Source of the DNA: Enterococcus pseudoavium NBRC 100491
Lineage (GTDB): Bacteria > Bacillota > Bacilli > Lactobacillales > Enterococcaceae
Assembly (NCBI RefSeq): GCF_001544295.1
Contig: NZ_BCQF01000023.1
Span: 1-42,068 of the forward strand
DNA length: 42,068 nt
Direction of reading: 5' to 3'
Each line of letters starts with the position of its first letter. The stretch's first letter is position 1. The notes under the pieces were generated by a model, which was not told the origin of the DNA, made no database searches, and saw only the letters and a list, made by a program, of their open reading frames with translations. Position numbers and translations under genes: made by a program. This document shows positions 1 through 7,231 of this stretch, piece by piece.

Positions 1-849
1 ATTCAAAATTAAATTATATTCTCTACAAATTGAATTAAATTCCATAAGAAATTTTTCTTTTTCTGAATCCGTTGAAAACGAATACTTTATATCATCTACA
101 TACCTTGCGTATTTATACCCTTTTTCCAATAGTTCTTTATCAACATAGCACATATATAGTTCAGCTATTAATCTAGAAGTTATGCTACCTGTTGGAATAC
201 CATGAGTCTCCCCATACTGGCATTTTTGAATTATACTATCTAAATCATTTGAGAAGCCTCCACTTCTATTAGACTTAGAATTCTGTTTTCCGTGAATTAC
301 CCAAGGAATACTATGTGTGTAAAGAGTATGATAAAAGTTTGACAAATCTAGCGATAATATATTACTTCCGCCAAAAAGGAGTCTCTGTTCCATCTTCTTA
401 GTAAATTTAAAATCAAAGTCTAGTTCATTGAAATATTTAGACGTAGATTGCACATTTTTCTCAAACATCTCAATGAATTCCTCTTTATGGTCTTCTAGAA
501 AATAGCACATCTGTAAATAGCTAAACAGATTAGACATCTTGTACTCTCTTCTAGCATAATTACTTTTAGGAATATTAAAATAAATCGGTTCTGTATCTAC
601 ATTCTTTTTTACCTCTTTGAAATCATAATAGCCTCTCAAATCTCTTACTTGCAATAATTGATACAAATCTTGTAAACTTAGAAGTTTCAGATAGAAGTTT
701 TCTGGGATGCCATAGTGTTCTTCTAATTCATCATCTTGAACATAATCAGACTCAATTTTTTTCATCTTCACATCATAATATCCATATCTAACTAAAAAAG
801 AAGTATCAAAAATCGTGTTATATAAATTTCTAATATCATGTTTTTTCAT
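1..849 (-). CDS. AbiK-like abortive-infection reverse transcriptase (partial, C-terminus beyond window)
   Basis: Reading the minus strand from ATG at 849 gives an open frame of 283 codons that runs off the left edge. It holds reverse-transcriptase blocks: LSLDLSNFYHTLYTHSIPW (RT motif A region), HGIPTGSITSRLIAELYM (motif B region) and the catalytic YVDD in YARYVDDIKYSF. The N-terminus (SFLVRYGYYD, EPIYFNIPKSN, ARREYKMSNLFSYL) resembles what I recall of lactococcal AbiK, whose family synthesises untemplated DNA and causes abortive infection. AbiK is about 600 residues, so roughly half is missing. The start is supported by AGGAGACT 5 bases upstream. The gene lies outside the tet(S) ICE and probably belongs to an older element at the same site. 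Family call is strong; the exact subtype is an inference. Confidence 0.85.
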   Translation of the reverse strand, partial: MKKHDIRNLYNTIFDTSFLVRYGYYDVKMKKIESDYVQDDELEEHYGIPENFYLKLLSLQDLYQLLQVRDLRGYYDFKEVKKNVDTEPIYFNIPKSNYARREYKMSNLFSYLQMCYFLEDHKEEFIEMFEKNVQSTSKYFNELDFDFKFTKKMEQRLLFGGSNILSLDLSNFYHTLYTHSIPWVIHGKQNSKSNRSGGFSNDLDSIIQKCQYGETHGIPTGSITSRLIAELYMCYVDKELLEKGYKYARYVDDIKYSFSTDSEKEKFLMEFNSICREYNLILN

Positions 850-863
850 TTTTAAAGTCTCCT

Positions 864-879
864 ATAAGATATATCTTAT
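864..879 (-). promoter_or_regulatory. 16-bp perfect palindrome upstream of the AbiK-like gene
   Basis: ATAAGATATATCTTAT is a perfect dyad lying immediately upstream of the ribosome binding site (854-861). It contains a -10-like TAAGAT on the minus strand. Its position suits an operator or promoter element controlling the reverse transcriptase, but no cognate regulator is visible in the window. Confidence 0.4.
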
Positions 880-1100
880 CAAAAAAACTTAATTTATGGA
901 ATTTGAAAACTGCTTTCAAGTACAAATTTGTAATTTTTCACTCAAAATAAAGCTTTTCTTCAATCATTGTACTACTTTTTCTAAACTGACTTTTAAAATT
1001 ACTTCCCAAAGTATAGTTCCATAGTTTGAAATATCTCTATAAGGTTTTCATAATCAAATATAAGTTACTAAGGAGCATAAACTCCAAAAAAATTAAAAAT

Positions 1101-1148
1101 ATGAGTACAAAAAAACAGACCCATCCGAAGATGAAGTCTGTTAAACCT
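1101..1148 (+). pseudogene. Integrase 3' tail remnant of an older element (copy 3)
   Basis: The frame reads MSTKKQTHPKMKSVKP, which parallels the C-terminus of the intact integrase ending at 33341 (KTKKEQTPPIMKSAKS). As there, it lies just before a copy of the rpmE2-tail att site. The rest of that integrase is gone and the frame has no matching stop, so this is a remnant. Recognition rests on a short stretch. Confidence 0.5.
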
Positions 1149-1167
1149 TGTCTTAACAATGTTTTGA

Positions 1168-1200
1168 TTATTCCGCAGCGTTTGTATCTTTGAGACCATA
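1168..1200. repeat. att copy 1 (rpmE2 3'-end duplicate)
   Basis: On the minus strand this encodes YGLKDTNAAE and a stop, the last residues of L31, with two base differences from the chromosomal copy at 33358-33390. It includes the shared block GCAGCGTTTG. The following sequence no longer matches rpmE2, so this is a scar of integration of a related element. Confidence 0.8.
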
Positions 1201-1274
1201 TTGGATGTTTCAATGATTCCTAGTGAAACCTAGTTAAAATTATCGGATTTTTGAGATTTACAAGAACTTCTGAT

Positions 1275-1361
1275 GTATTTTTGTACTACTTAAAAGAGAG
1301 GGTCAAAAGGATGGTCAAGGACAAAAAAAAGAAAACATCCTATGCTCAGGATACTCTCTAA
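1275..1361 (+). pseudogene. Integrase 3' tail remnant of a second, almost wholly deleted element
   Basis: The frame ends RVKRMVKDKKKKTSYAQDTL and a stop at 1359-1361. The intact integrase has MVKRMVKTKKEQ at the same distance from its att site (about 66 bp). Only about 184 bp separate att copy 1 from att copy 2, so nearly all of this middle element has been lost, leaving its int tail and ends. Confidence 0.6.
1301..1317 (+). repeat. 17-bp repeat copy A (possible integrase arm site)
   Basis: GGTCAAAAGGATGGTCA contains two GGTCA units 12 bp apart. The same 17 bases occur at 1518-1534 and 33275-33291. This copy lies in the remnant int tail, 67 bp from att copy 2. Confidence 0.6.
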
Positions 1362-1384
1362 AAACTGATAAATCAGCGCTTTTC

Positions 1385-1417
1385 TTATTCTGCAGCGTTT
1401 GTGTCTTTGAGACCATA
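1385..1417. repeat. att site at the distal (left) end of the tet(S) ICE
   Basis: The 33 bp match 33358-33390 with two differences and encode YGLKDTNAAE and a stop on the minus strand. The similarity extends 20 bp outward (1365-1384), again with one difference, because both copies are preceded by an integrase 3' flank. The segment GTCTTTGAGAC inside the core has inverted GTCT/AGAC arms, as expected for a core-type tyrosine recombinase site. It marks the left boundary of the ICE. Confidence 0.85.
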
Positions 1418-1517
1418 CTCAATATTGATATGATTTCTGGTAGTCTTTAATCGAACTTTATTTCTTTGTTCGTTCACTAACACACTCTGATGCGTCCCCT
1501 TTCATACGACTAAGGAA

Positions 1518-1534
1518 GGTCAAAAGGATGGTCA
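1518..1534 (+). repeat. 17-bp repeat copy B, 100 bp inside the distal ICE end
   Basis: GGTCAAAAGGATGGTCA is identical to the copy within the int gene at 33275-33291. Identical repeats near both ends of an integrating element are typical of arm-type integrase binding sites. An alternative is another decayed int tail, as in the remnant at 1275-1361. Confidence 0.5.
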
Positions 1535-1630
1535 TTTTTATGACTAAAAAACTTCGCCAGTATATTAAGGAATATTGTTTTATCAGTATGTTTAATAAGT
1601 GAATGGTACTTCCAAAAATCAAAAGGTTTT

Positions 1631-1660
1631 AGACACTTCCAAAGTTGAGGTGTCTTTTTT
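1631..1660 (+). terminator. Terminator-like hairpin left of the restriction island
   Basis: AGACAC pairs with GTGTCT across a 13-base loop and is followed by TTTTT. A very similar hairpin occurs at 6112-6138, on the other side of the restriction-modification island. Confidence 0.5.
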
Positions 1661-1812
1661 GAATAAACATAGGAATTCTGTTAAATACGAAAAAGAACTA
1701 ACCCTCATAAAAGAAAAATTCAAAAAATAAGTTAATTAGAATTACATCTTTTGATACTACAATAAAAATCATTCTTCTAAAAAATATTATTTAATTATTG
1801 CGTATATTTGTA

Positions 1813-1841
1813 TTGACTAGAAAAACATGGTTCGCTATAAT
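1813..1841 (+). promoter_or_regulatory. Sigma-A-type promoter of the HTH-methyltransferase gene
   Basis: TTGACT and TATAAT are separated by exactly 17 bases. The ATG at 1827 lies between the two boxes, so it cannot be the translation start. Transcription would begin near 1848. Confidence 0.8.
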
Positions 1842-1845
1842 TGGG

Positions 1846-1867
1846 TTGTTCAAAATATTTTAAACAA
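1846..1867 (+). promoter_or_regulatory. Near-perfect 22-bp palindrome, candidate operator for the HTH-methyltransferase
   Basis: TTGTT and AACAA arms flank AAAATATTTT with a single mismatched pair. It overlaps the predicted transcription start and abuts the ribosome binding site (1866-1872). Its place suits binding by the N-terminal HTH of the methyltransferase encoded just downstream, giving autoregulation. Confidence 0.5.
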
Positions 1868-1880
1868 GGAGGAGGGTACT

Positions 1881-3239
1881 TTGATTATTGATAAAGAAAT
1901 AGTTCTATCAGCCATGAAACAAAAGAATATAAAAACCCAAACAGAACTAGCGGAACGACTACAAATGAGTAAAAGTCAATTGTCTCAAATGTTATCCGAA
2001 GGTTTTTCTCCTTTAAAAACTAATGTTGTCAAACTCACTAATGAGTTAGGACTATCCTATGCAGAAATACTTAAAGAAGAATTGAGTGATACAATGACTA
2101 CAACTATAGTAAAAAAACATGCAACTAATAATAAACAGCTAGAATTATTTAACGATGATTCATTAGACAGATTTAAATACAAGCTAGATGAGTTTATTGA
2201 TATTCAAAATACTACTCCAAAACGCGATTACACGCTTGTAGAAACATTTGCTGGTGCAGGAGGTCTATCCTTAGGTTTGGAAAAAGCTGGATTCAATTCT
2301 GTTGCAGATATTGAAATAGACTCTACAGCATGTAGTACTTTAAAATTAAATCGCCCTAATTGGAATGTGATTGAAGGAGATATTAATACTATTGCTCAAA
2401 ATGGTATCTTTAATCATGATCAGTTTACTTTTAGAGGAGAACTAGACGTATTGTCTGGCGGTTATCCTTGTCAAAGTTTTAGTTATGCTGGCTTACGTCA
2501 AGGACTGAATGATACTAGAGGTACTCTATTTCATCCTTATTCACAATTATTAGTACAACTGCAACCTAAAATGTTTATAGCAGAAAATGTAAAAGGTCTT
2601 TTGAATCATGATAATGGCCGTACATTAGAAACTATGATAGAAATTTTCGAGGATTCAGGTTACCAAGTATTTTGGAATATACTGAATGCTTGGAATTATG
2701 GAGTTGCACAAAAAAGAGAGCGGATTGTCATTATTGGCATTAGAAACGACCTTTTTGAACAACAACAATATTCTTTTAAATTTCCTAAAGAATATACCTA
2801 TCAACCTGTTCTAAGGGATGTATTAAAAGATGTTCCGAAAAGTGAAGGTGCTTCTTATCCAGCGTCTAAAATAGAAGTCCTTAACTTAGTCCCTCCTGGA
2901 GGATGTTGGGTTAACTTGCCTGAAAATGTTGCTAAAAGTTACATGGGTGCATCCTATCATTCTGGTGGTGGTCGAAGAGGAATGGCTAGACGCTTATCTT
3001 GGAATGAGCCTTCTCTAACGTTAACTACATCACCCGCGCAGAAACAAACAGAACGTTGCCATCCTGATGAAACTCGTCCATTTACTGTTCGAGAATATGC
3101 AAGAATACAAAGTTTCCCAGATGATTGGGAGTTTGCTGGAAGCACAAACAATCAATATAAACAAATTGGAAATGCTGTCCCGGTAAATCTTGCGGAAGCT
3201 ATTGGAAAATCTGTAGTAAATTATCTGAATCAATTTTAA
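1881..3239 (+). CDS. Type II DNA cytosine-5 methyltransferase with N-terminal HTH domain
   Basis: Transfers a methyl group from AdoMet to cytosine and protects host DNA from the restriction enzyme encoded opposite it. Residues 1-60 form a Cro/C1-type HTH (TQTELAERLQMSKSQLSQML). The catalytic part shows motif I FAGAGGLSLGLEKAGF, motif IV GGYPCQSFSYAG with the active-site Cys, motif VI ENVKG, motif VIII QKRERIVIIGI, and motif X QIGNAVPVNLA. I start it at TTG 1881 because AAGGAGG at 1866-1872 is 8 bases upstream; the ATG at 1827 falls within the promoter. This gives 452 residues. HTH-fused methyltransferases of this type often repress their own promoter, and the palindrome at 1846 fits. It converges on the REase gene across a shared terminator. 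Confidence 0.93.
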   Translation: MIIDKEIVLSAMKQKNIKTQTELAERLQMSKSQLSQMLSEGFSPLKTNVVKLTNELGLSYAEILKEELSDTMTTTIVKKHATNNKQLELFNDDSLDRFKYKLDEFIDIQNTTPKRDYTLVETFAGAGGLSLGLEKAGFNSVADIEIDSTACSTLKLNRPNWNVIEGDINTIAQNGIFNHDQFTFRGELDVLSGGYPCQSFSYAGLRQGLNDTRGTLFHPYSQLLVQLQPKMFIAENVKGLLNHDNGRTLETMIEIFEDSGYQVFWNILNAWNYGVAQKRERIVIIGIRNDLFEQQQYSFKFPKEYTYQPVLRDVLKDVPKSEGASYPASKIEVLNLVPPGGCWVNLPENVAKSYMGASYHSGGGRRGMARRLSWNEPSLTLTTSPAQKQTERCHPDETRPFTVREYARIQSFPDDWEFAGSTNNQYKQIGNAVPVNLAEAIGKSVVNYLNQF

Positions 3240-3245
3240 AATATC

Positions 3246-3280
3246 AAAAACTAGTACACTAAAAAGGTACTAGTTTTTTT
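3246..3280. terminator. Bidirectional terminator between methyltransferase and REase genes
   Basis: AAAAACTAGTAC pairs fully with GTACTAGTTTTT. T-runs on one side and A-runs on the other allow it to end both convergent transcripts. Confidence 0.85.
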
Positions 3281-3282
3281 AA

Positions 3283-4002
3283 CTACTCTTCAATTCCTTC
3301 AATATTTTTTAGTTGTTCAGCCAAAGCTTTGATTGTTTCGTCAAGAAGCTCAGTACTATCAAATTCATTAGCTATATCTCCAATACCATCAGTTAGCTTT
3401 TGATAAAAATCTTCATCTCCTGTTAAATGATACCAAAAATCTTTTCCAGCTAAGACTGTATAGTCCTCTGCTAACGTTCTATAAAACGCACTTAATTCGC
3501 TGTCTTCGCCATAAAAAACACCTACGACACAATCCATATTTGCAATAGGAATATTATTAGTACGAGCTAAATTAATCGCTGATTTAAAATGATTTTGAAT
3601 TGTAGTCACATCATCATAATTAATTGTTTGAGGGCCAGCTTTAATTTGACAGTATTTTTTTCTTCCATCTATTTTATCAATAAATTCTATGTCCATTCCA
3701 GTCGTAGTAGAGCCATATCCTTCCAGAGTTTTATTGATAAATTTTTGAAGGTTGGAACCGAATGAAGTATTAATTGAAGTACCTAAAACTCTTGGATATA
3801 TTAATGCCTTCGAAACACTTTCAGGATCATCGTTCCCTGTTAAATAATTTGCTAAATACTTGTTCAGAAATGGATTCACGTTAAAGTTGTTTATGTTTTT
3901 TAACTTTTCTGTATTTTTAATATGATTCTTAGCAATTACTTCTCTAAAAAAGTCTTTCGCCTTTTCAATGATTTCATCATTGTTTTGTGCTTTTTCAGTC
4001 AT
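3283..4002 (-). CDS. Type II restriction endonuclease, EcoO109I/PmeII-like
   Basis: A 239-residue protein convergent with the cytosine methyltransferase. The central segment GMDIEFIDKIDGRKKYCQIK carries a PD-(D/E)xK-type active site in the variant D...QxK, followed by AGPQTINYDDVTTIQNHFKS. I recall this block from the EcoO109I/PmeII family; EcoO109I cuts RGGNCCY and its partner is also a C5 methyltransferase, so the pairing is coherent. The exact recognition site here is unknown. The ATG at 4002 is preferred over the GTG at 4011 because GAGGTG then sits 6 bases upstream. It is transcribed divergently from the DUF4209/HEPN-like gene. Confidence 0.8.
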   Translation of the reverse strand: MTEKAQNNDEIIEKAKDFFREVIAKNHIKNTEKLKNINNFNVNPFLNKYLANYLTGNDDPESVSKALIYPRVLGTSINTSFGSNLQKFINKTLEGYGSTTTGMDIEFIDKIDGRKKYCQIKAGPQTINYDDVTTIQNHFKSAINLARTNNIPIANMDCVVGVFYGEDSELSAFYRTLAEDYTVLAGKDFWYHLTGDEDFYQKLTDGIGDIANEFDSTELLDETIKALAEQLKNIEGIEE

Positions 4003-4264
4003 TTTCTTCACCTCGTTATTTTCTTATAATTTGAGTATACCCTTTTGGTTATTTCATGTATAGGTTTCCATGTGCATAAATATAGTAAAACACTCTTTCA
4101 TTCTTGTCAGTTATACATTCTAATAAATGATTAACTATCTTTTTGAATCTCTTTTATTCACTTGCTTCATCCAGTTAAAAATTATTTTTTATATACTTAT
4201 ATTCCTTCATAGCATTTGAGAGGGTATAATTAAATTTAAAATTAGGTATATCGGAGATAACTAG

Positions 4265-6061
4265 ATGACGAAATTTATAGATAAAATTAATGAACTAGAA
4301 AGAATAGAAATTACCAAGTATTATACAGAATTTAGAGATGGTTTTAAAGAAATCCATGATTGGGCAAAATCGGAAGGATTTTTAAATGAAGCAAAATTAG
4401 CAAAATATGAAATTGATATTTGTTCACTTATCGAAAAAAAACCAATTCTTTCGAATAATAAAAGCGACACTAGATTTGTCCCCGAATACAGTATTACAGG
4501 CATTGGAAATGTTCCTGAAATTACAGCTTTCACTGATGAACAATTTTTATATTATGAAAGAAGAATGATTGAAACTGATAATATTTTTTTAAAAGTAAGA
4601 TATTCAGATTTTCTTTTTGAGTATGGGAGTGAAAAAGTAACGAGAAAAAAATATCAAATTTCACAATTTTTACTTGCATCACTTGTAGAAAGTTGTAGAA
4701 AATATCAGACTGTACATGAGGATAGTAATTTTATTTTATCTATATCAAGATTAGTTGAGGTTTCGCTTTCTATGAATAATAAAAAATACCTGCAACAAGC
4801 TATTCAACTAATACATTCACAATTAATTGAATCGAGGGATATAGATAATTCGATATGGGCTTGTAATCTTTCTCAATTAGTAAGAATCATTTTAGATTCT
4901 AAATTTAAAGGTTACATTTCAGAAGAACTTTACACCTGTACATTAACAATATTGACAAATCTTAAAAACAAATGTTTTGAAAATCATGAGTATCATTTTT
5001 ATAGATTATTTATTGAGGAATCTATAGCTCTTGGAAAGTTTGAGGCATACAATACAGAACAAATACAAAACCTCCGTCTGGATATTGGAAAAAGCTATGA
5101 ATTAGAGGCTGAGTATCAAGGCGGGAGACAACAAAAAAGCTCATTAACAAAAGCTTTTAACTTAGAACAAGCACTTGAATACTATAAGAATATGGGAGAA
5201 ACAGAAAAAATTAATGACTTAAAAGTTTTAATAAAGCAAACTTATGAAACATATCAACAAAGTGATGAAATGGCAACAATAAAAATTCCTTTTACAATTC
5301 CTACAGACTATATCGATAATTGTATTTCACCTTATATTATTTCTAACATTCATGAATCTCTTGATAAGCTTGCAAAAAGTGACGAATTTATTCCAAATGT
5401 CAGTATAATTAAGCAGCAACAATCACTTCAAGAAGCAGATAATAATTTTTTTAATCTTGTCTCAAAAAGTATAATTCATGGTGGAAACAAAATCGTAAAC
5501 GCAGAAACTAAAGAAGAGTCAAAAAAGTTCATTTTCATTACTAGTTATGTACAAGAATTGACACTAAATTTAGAGATTTTTTTAAAGGCTATTTTTGAAA
5601 AATTGATAGAAGAACATAGCCTTTCTGCCGATCATCTTATGGAAAAATTTGATTCATGGAAAATGCTTGATGAGAGAAACTACCCTCTTGTAAAAGCAGG
5701 AATTGAAAATTTTTTTAAAGAAGACTATGTTAGCTCTATTCATATTTTAGTTCCTCAATTTGAATCTACATTTAGACGGTTTCTTGCTAAATTGGGATTC
5801 GCAACTACATCACTCAAAAAAGATATGGTTCAGTATGAAATAACATTTAACGAATTTTTAGTTAAAGATTACATTAAAACTTTTCTAGGAGAGGATATTC
5901 ATACTTTAATTCAAATAATTATGGTTGAACCAATGGGTCTTAATCTACGAAATGAAATTGCACATGGTCTAATTAAACAATCTGACATTACGAAATCAAA
6001 ATGTATCTTAGTTATTTATCTATTTTTAATTTTAACAAGATACGATGATAATAAAGAGTAA
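4265..6061 (+). CDS. DUF4209/HEPN-like protein linked to the restriction system
   Basis: A 598-residue soluble, helix-rich protein without signal peptide or membrane segments. Its C-terminal region (about residues 480-598: SIHILVPQFESTFRRFLAKL, then LNLRNEIAHGL) looks like the DUF4209 family. RNEIAH fits the Rx4H motif of HEPN RNases and HEPN-like domains. It begins with its own ATG after a GGAGA ribosome binding site, is divergent from the REase gene, and ends before the terminator-like hairpin at 6112. DUF4209-type genes are often near restriction systems; a role as an accessory defence effector is inferred. Whether the Rx4H motif is catalytic here is unknown. Confidence 0.65.
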   Translation: MTKFIDKINELERIEITKYYTEFRDGFKEIHDWAKSEGFLNEAKLAKYEIDICSLIEKKPILSNNKSDTRFVPEYSITGIGNVPEITAFTDEQFLYYERRMIETDNIFLKVRYSDFLFEYGSEKVTRKKYQISQFLLASLVESCRKYQTVHEDSNFILSISRLVEVSLSMNNKKYLQQAIQLIHSQLIESRDIDNSIWACNLSQLVRIILDSKFKGYISEELYTCTLTILTNLKNKCFENHEYHFYRLFIEESIALGKFEAYNTEQIQNLRLDIGKSYELEAEYQGGRQQKSSLTKAFNLEQALEYYKNMGETEKINDLKVLIKQTYETYQQSDEMATIKIPFTIPTDYIDNCISPYIISNIHESLDKLAKSDEFIPNVSIIKQQQSLQEADNNFFNLVSKSIIHGGNKIVNAETKEESKKFIFITSYVQELTLNLEIFLKAIFEKLIEEHSLSADHLMEKFDSWKMLDERNYPLVKAGIENFFKEDYVSSIHILVPQFESTFRRFLAKLGFATTSLKKDMVQYEITFNEFLVKDYIKTFLGEDIHTLIQIIMVEPMGLNLRNEIAHGLIKQSDITKSKCILVIYLFLILTRYDDNKE

Positions 6062-6111
6062 TCTTTTTATATTTCACCCTTATAATCAAATAGAAATCAC
6101 AACATTTTTTT

Positions 6112-6138
6112 GGACACTTCATATTGGGGTGTCTTTTT
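6112..6138 (+). terminator. Terminator-like hairpin right of the restriction island
   Basis: GACAC pairs with GTGTC across 11 bases, followed by a T6 run. It closely resembles 1631-1660 (both contain GACACTTC and GGTGTCTTTTTT), and the two bracket the restriction island. Confidence 0.5.
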
Positions 6139-6151
6139 TATTTACAAGGAG

Positions 6152-7231
6152 ATGATAAGAATAACAAATCTTACTTTAGGAAGCCTCTTTGACGGTATCG
6201 GTGTCTTCCCTCTTGCCGCTCAAAAACAGGGCATTACACTATCATGGGCAGGTGAAATCGAAAAAGCACCGATTCGTATTACAAAGAAACAGTTTCCCCA
6301 TATGATTCATTTAGGAGATTTAACCAAACTACATGGTGGAAAAATTCCACCGGTTGATATTGTCACGTTTGGATCCCCTTGTCAGAACCTCTCAACCATT
6401 GGAAATCGTGAAGGATTAGCTGGCAAAAAATCCAATTTATTTTATGAAGCTATCAGAATTATTGAAGAAATGAGGGATGCCACCAATGGAAAGTATCCAA
6501 CTCTCGCTATTTGGGAAAACGTCATGGGAGCTTTTTCATCGAATGACCGGATGGATTTTAAGGCCGTCTTGGAAGCCTTCGTTCAAGCCGAAGTTCCAAT
6601 TCCTCCCTCTCGTCAATGGGCAAATGCCGGTATGGTGCGAGGGAGAAATGTTGATGTGTGTTGGCGAGTCCTTGATAGTCAATATTGGGGTGTCCCCCAA
6701 CGACGCCGAAGAATCTTTCTCGTCGCAGATTTTAGAGACTTCCGTGCCAGAGAAATATTATTTGACACCCAAGGAATGCAGTCGCATCTTGAAACTTGCG
6801 ACCAGAACAGGTTGTCGTCCCCCAAAGACAATCGAAGCCTTACTACTAAAGCAGGGCGGCAACTATTCCTCTATCCCTTCCAAGAGCGCCGAATGCGTAC
6901 GTATGCAAAAGAAAAAAATACCAAAGGATTCGTCTCCAGTTTCGGACAATCAACTGACCCTTTTCCCACTCTCTTAGCAGGTACTGTTGATACCTTTGCT
7001 TATTGGCAAGAAGGATTTGAAACTGAAGGGTTTGTTCGGAAGCTCATTCCACTTGAATGTGAGCGAATCATGGGTTTGCCTGAAAATTGGACACAATATG
7101 GATTTGATAATCAATTAATCAGTGACTCTGCCCGATACAAAGCACTAGGAAACTCTATCGTTGTTCCCTGTGCGGAATTTATTTTGTCGAATGTCGCAAA
7201 GGTCTATGGTAAAGGAGAATCGTATGGTTAA
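6152..7231 (+). CDS. Orphan DNA cytosine-5 methyltransferase, phage/ICE type
   Basis: About 359 residues with the C5-methyltransferase set: motif I GSLFDGIGVFPLAA, motif IV FGSPCQNLSTIGNREGLAGK, motif VI WENVMGAFSSN, motif VIII YWGVPQRRRRIFLVADF, and C-terminal ALGNSIVVPCAEF. No restriction partner is adjacent, so it probably protects the transferring ICE. The start is odd: the extended Shine-Dalgarno AAGGAGATGAT (6146-6156) points to ATA at 6161, where relatives usually have ATG followed by TNLTLGSLFDG. The only nearby in-frame ATG (6152) lies inside the Shine-Dalgarno itself. I give 6152 but 6161 (ATA) is equally possible. The TTG at 6110 lies in the terminator and is unlikely. A second open frame overlaps its middle. 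Confidence 0.88.
   Translation: MIRITNLTLGSLFDGIGVFPLAAQKQGITLSWAGEIEKAPIRITKKQFPHMIHLGDLTKLHGGKIPPVDIVTFGSPCQNLSTIGNREGLAGKKSNLFYEAIRIIEEMRDATNGKYPTLAIWENVMGAFSSNDRMDFKAVLEAFVQAEVPIPPSRQWANAGMVRGRNVDVCWRVLDSQYWGVPQRRRRIFLVADFRDFRAREILFDTQGMQSHLETCDQNRLSSPKDNRSLTTKAGRQLFLYPFQERRMRTYAKEKNTKGFVSSFGQSTDPFPTLLAGTVDTFAYWQEGFETEGFVRKLIPLECERIMGLPENWTQYGFDNQLISDSARYKALGNSIVVPCAEFILSNVAKVYGKGESYG
6486..6977 (+). CDS. Candidate overlapping gene inside the orphan methyltransferase gene
   Basis: A 163-residue frame lies wholly inside the methyltransferase gene in another phase. Its C-terminal half, SQILETSVPEKYYLTPKECS followed by RILKLATRTGCRPP, resembles a block (YYLSPKACxGILRRA...) that I recall from small phage and ICE proteins encoded with such methyltransferases. 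That block would not be expected in a chance frame. The start is uncertain: ATG 6486 has TGAGGG about 8 bases upstream, and ATG 6477 is too close to it. Function unknown. It may be translated as a separate protein, or homologues may simply be annotated overlaps. Confidence 0.45.
   Translation: MESIQLSLFGKTSWELFHRMTGWILRPSWKPSFKPKFQFLPLVNGQMPVWCEGEMLMCVGESLIVNIGVSPNDAEESFSSQILETSVPEKYYLTPKECSRILKLATRTGCRPPKTIEALLLKQGGNYSSIPSKSAECVRMQKKKIPKDSSPVSDNQLTLFPLS

Larger units (their letters stand above)
1418..1812. other. Non-coding left end of the ICE
   Basis: About 400 bp without a convincing gene. It holds the 17-bp repeat copy B, a terminator-like hairpin at 1631-1660 and AT-rich DNA leading to the methyltransferase promoter. 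Confidence 0.6.

Noticed and set aside
1231-1700. CRISPR-like array from the repeated segments near 1168-1534
   Set aside because: The repeats are att copies and int tails with irregular spacing, not uniform repeats with unique spacers.
1827-1880. N-terminal extension of the HTH-methyltransferase from ATG 1827
   Set aside because: This ATG lies between the promoter -35 and -10 boxes, and a good ribosome binding site serves TTG 1881.
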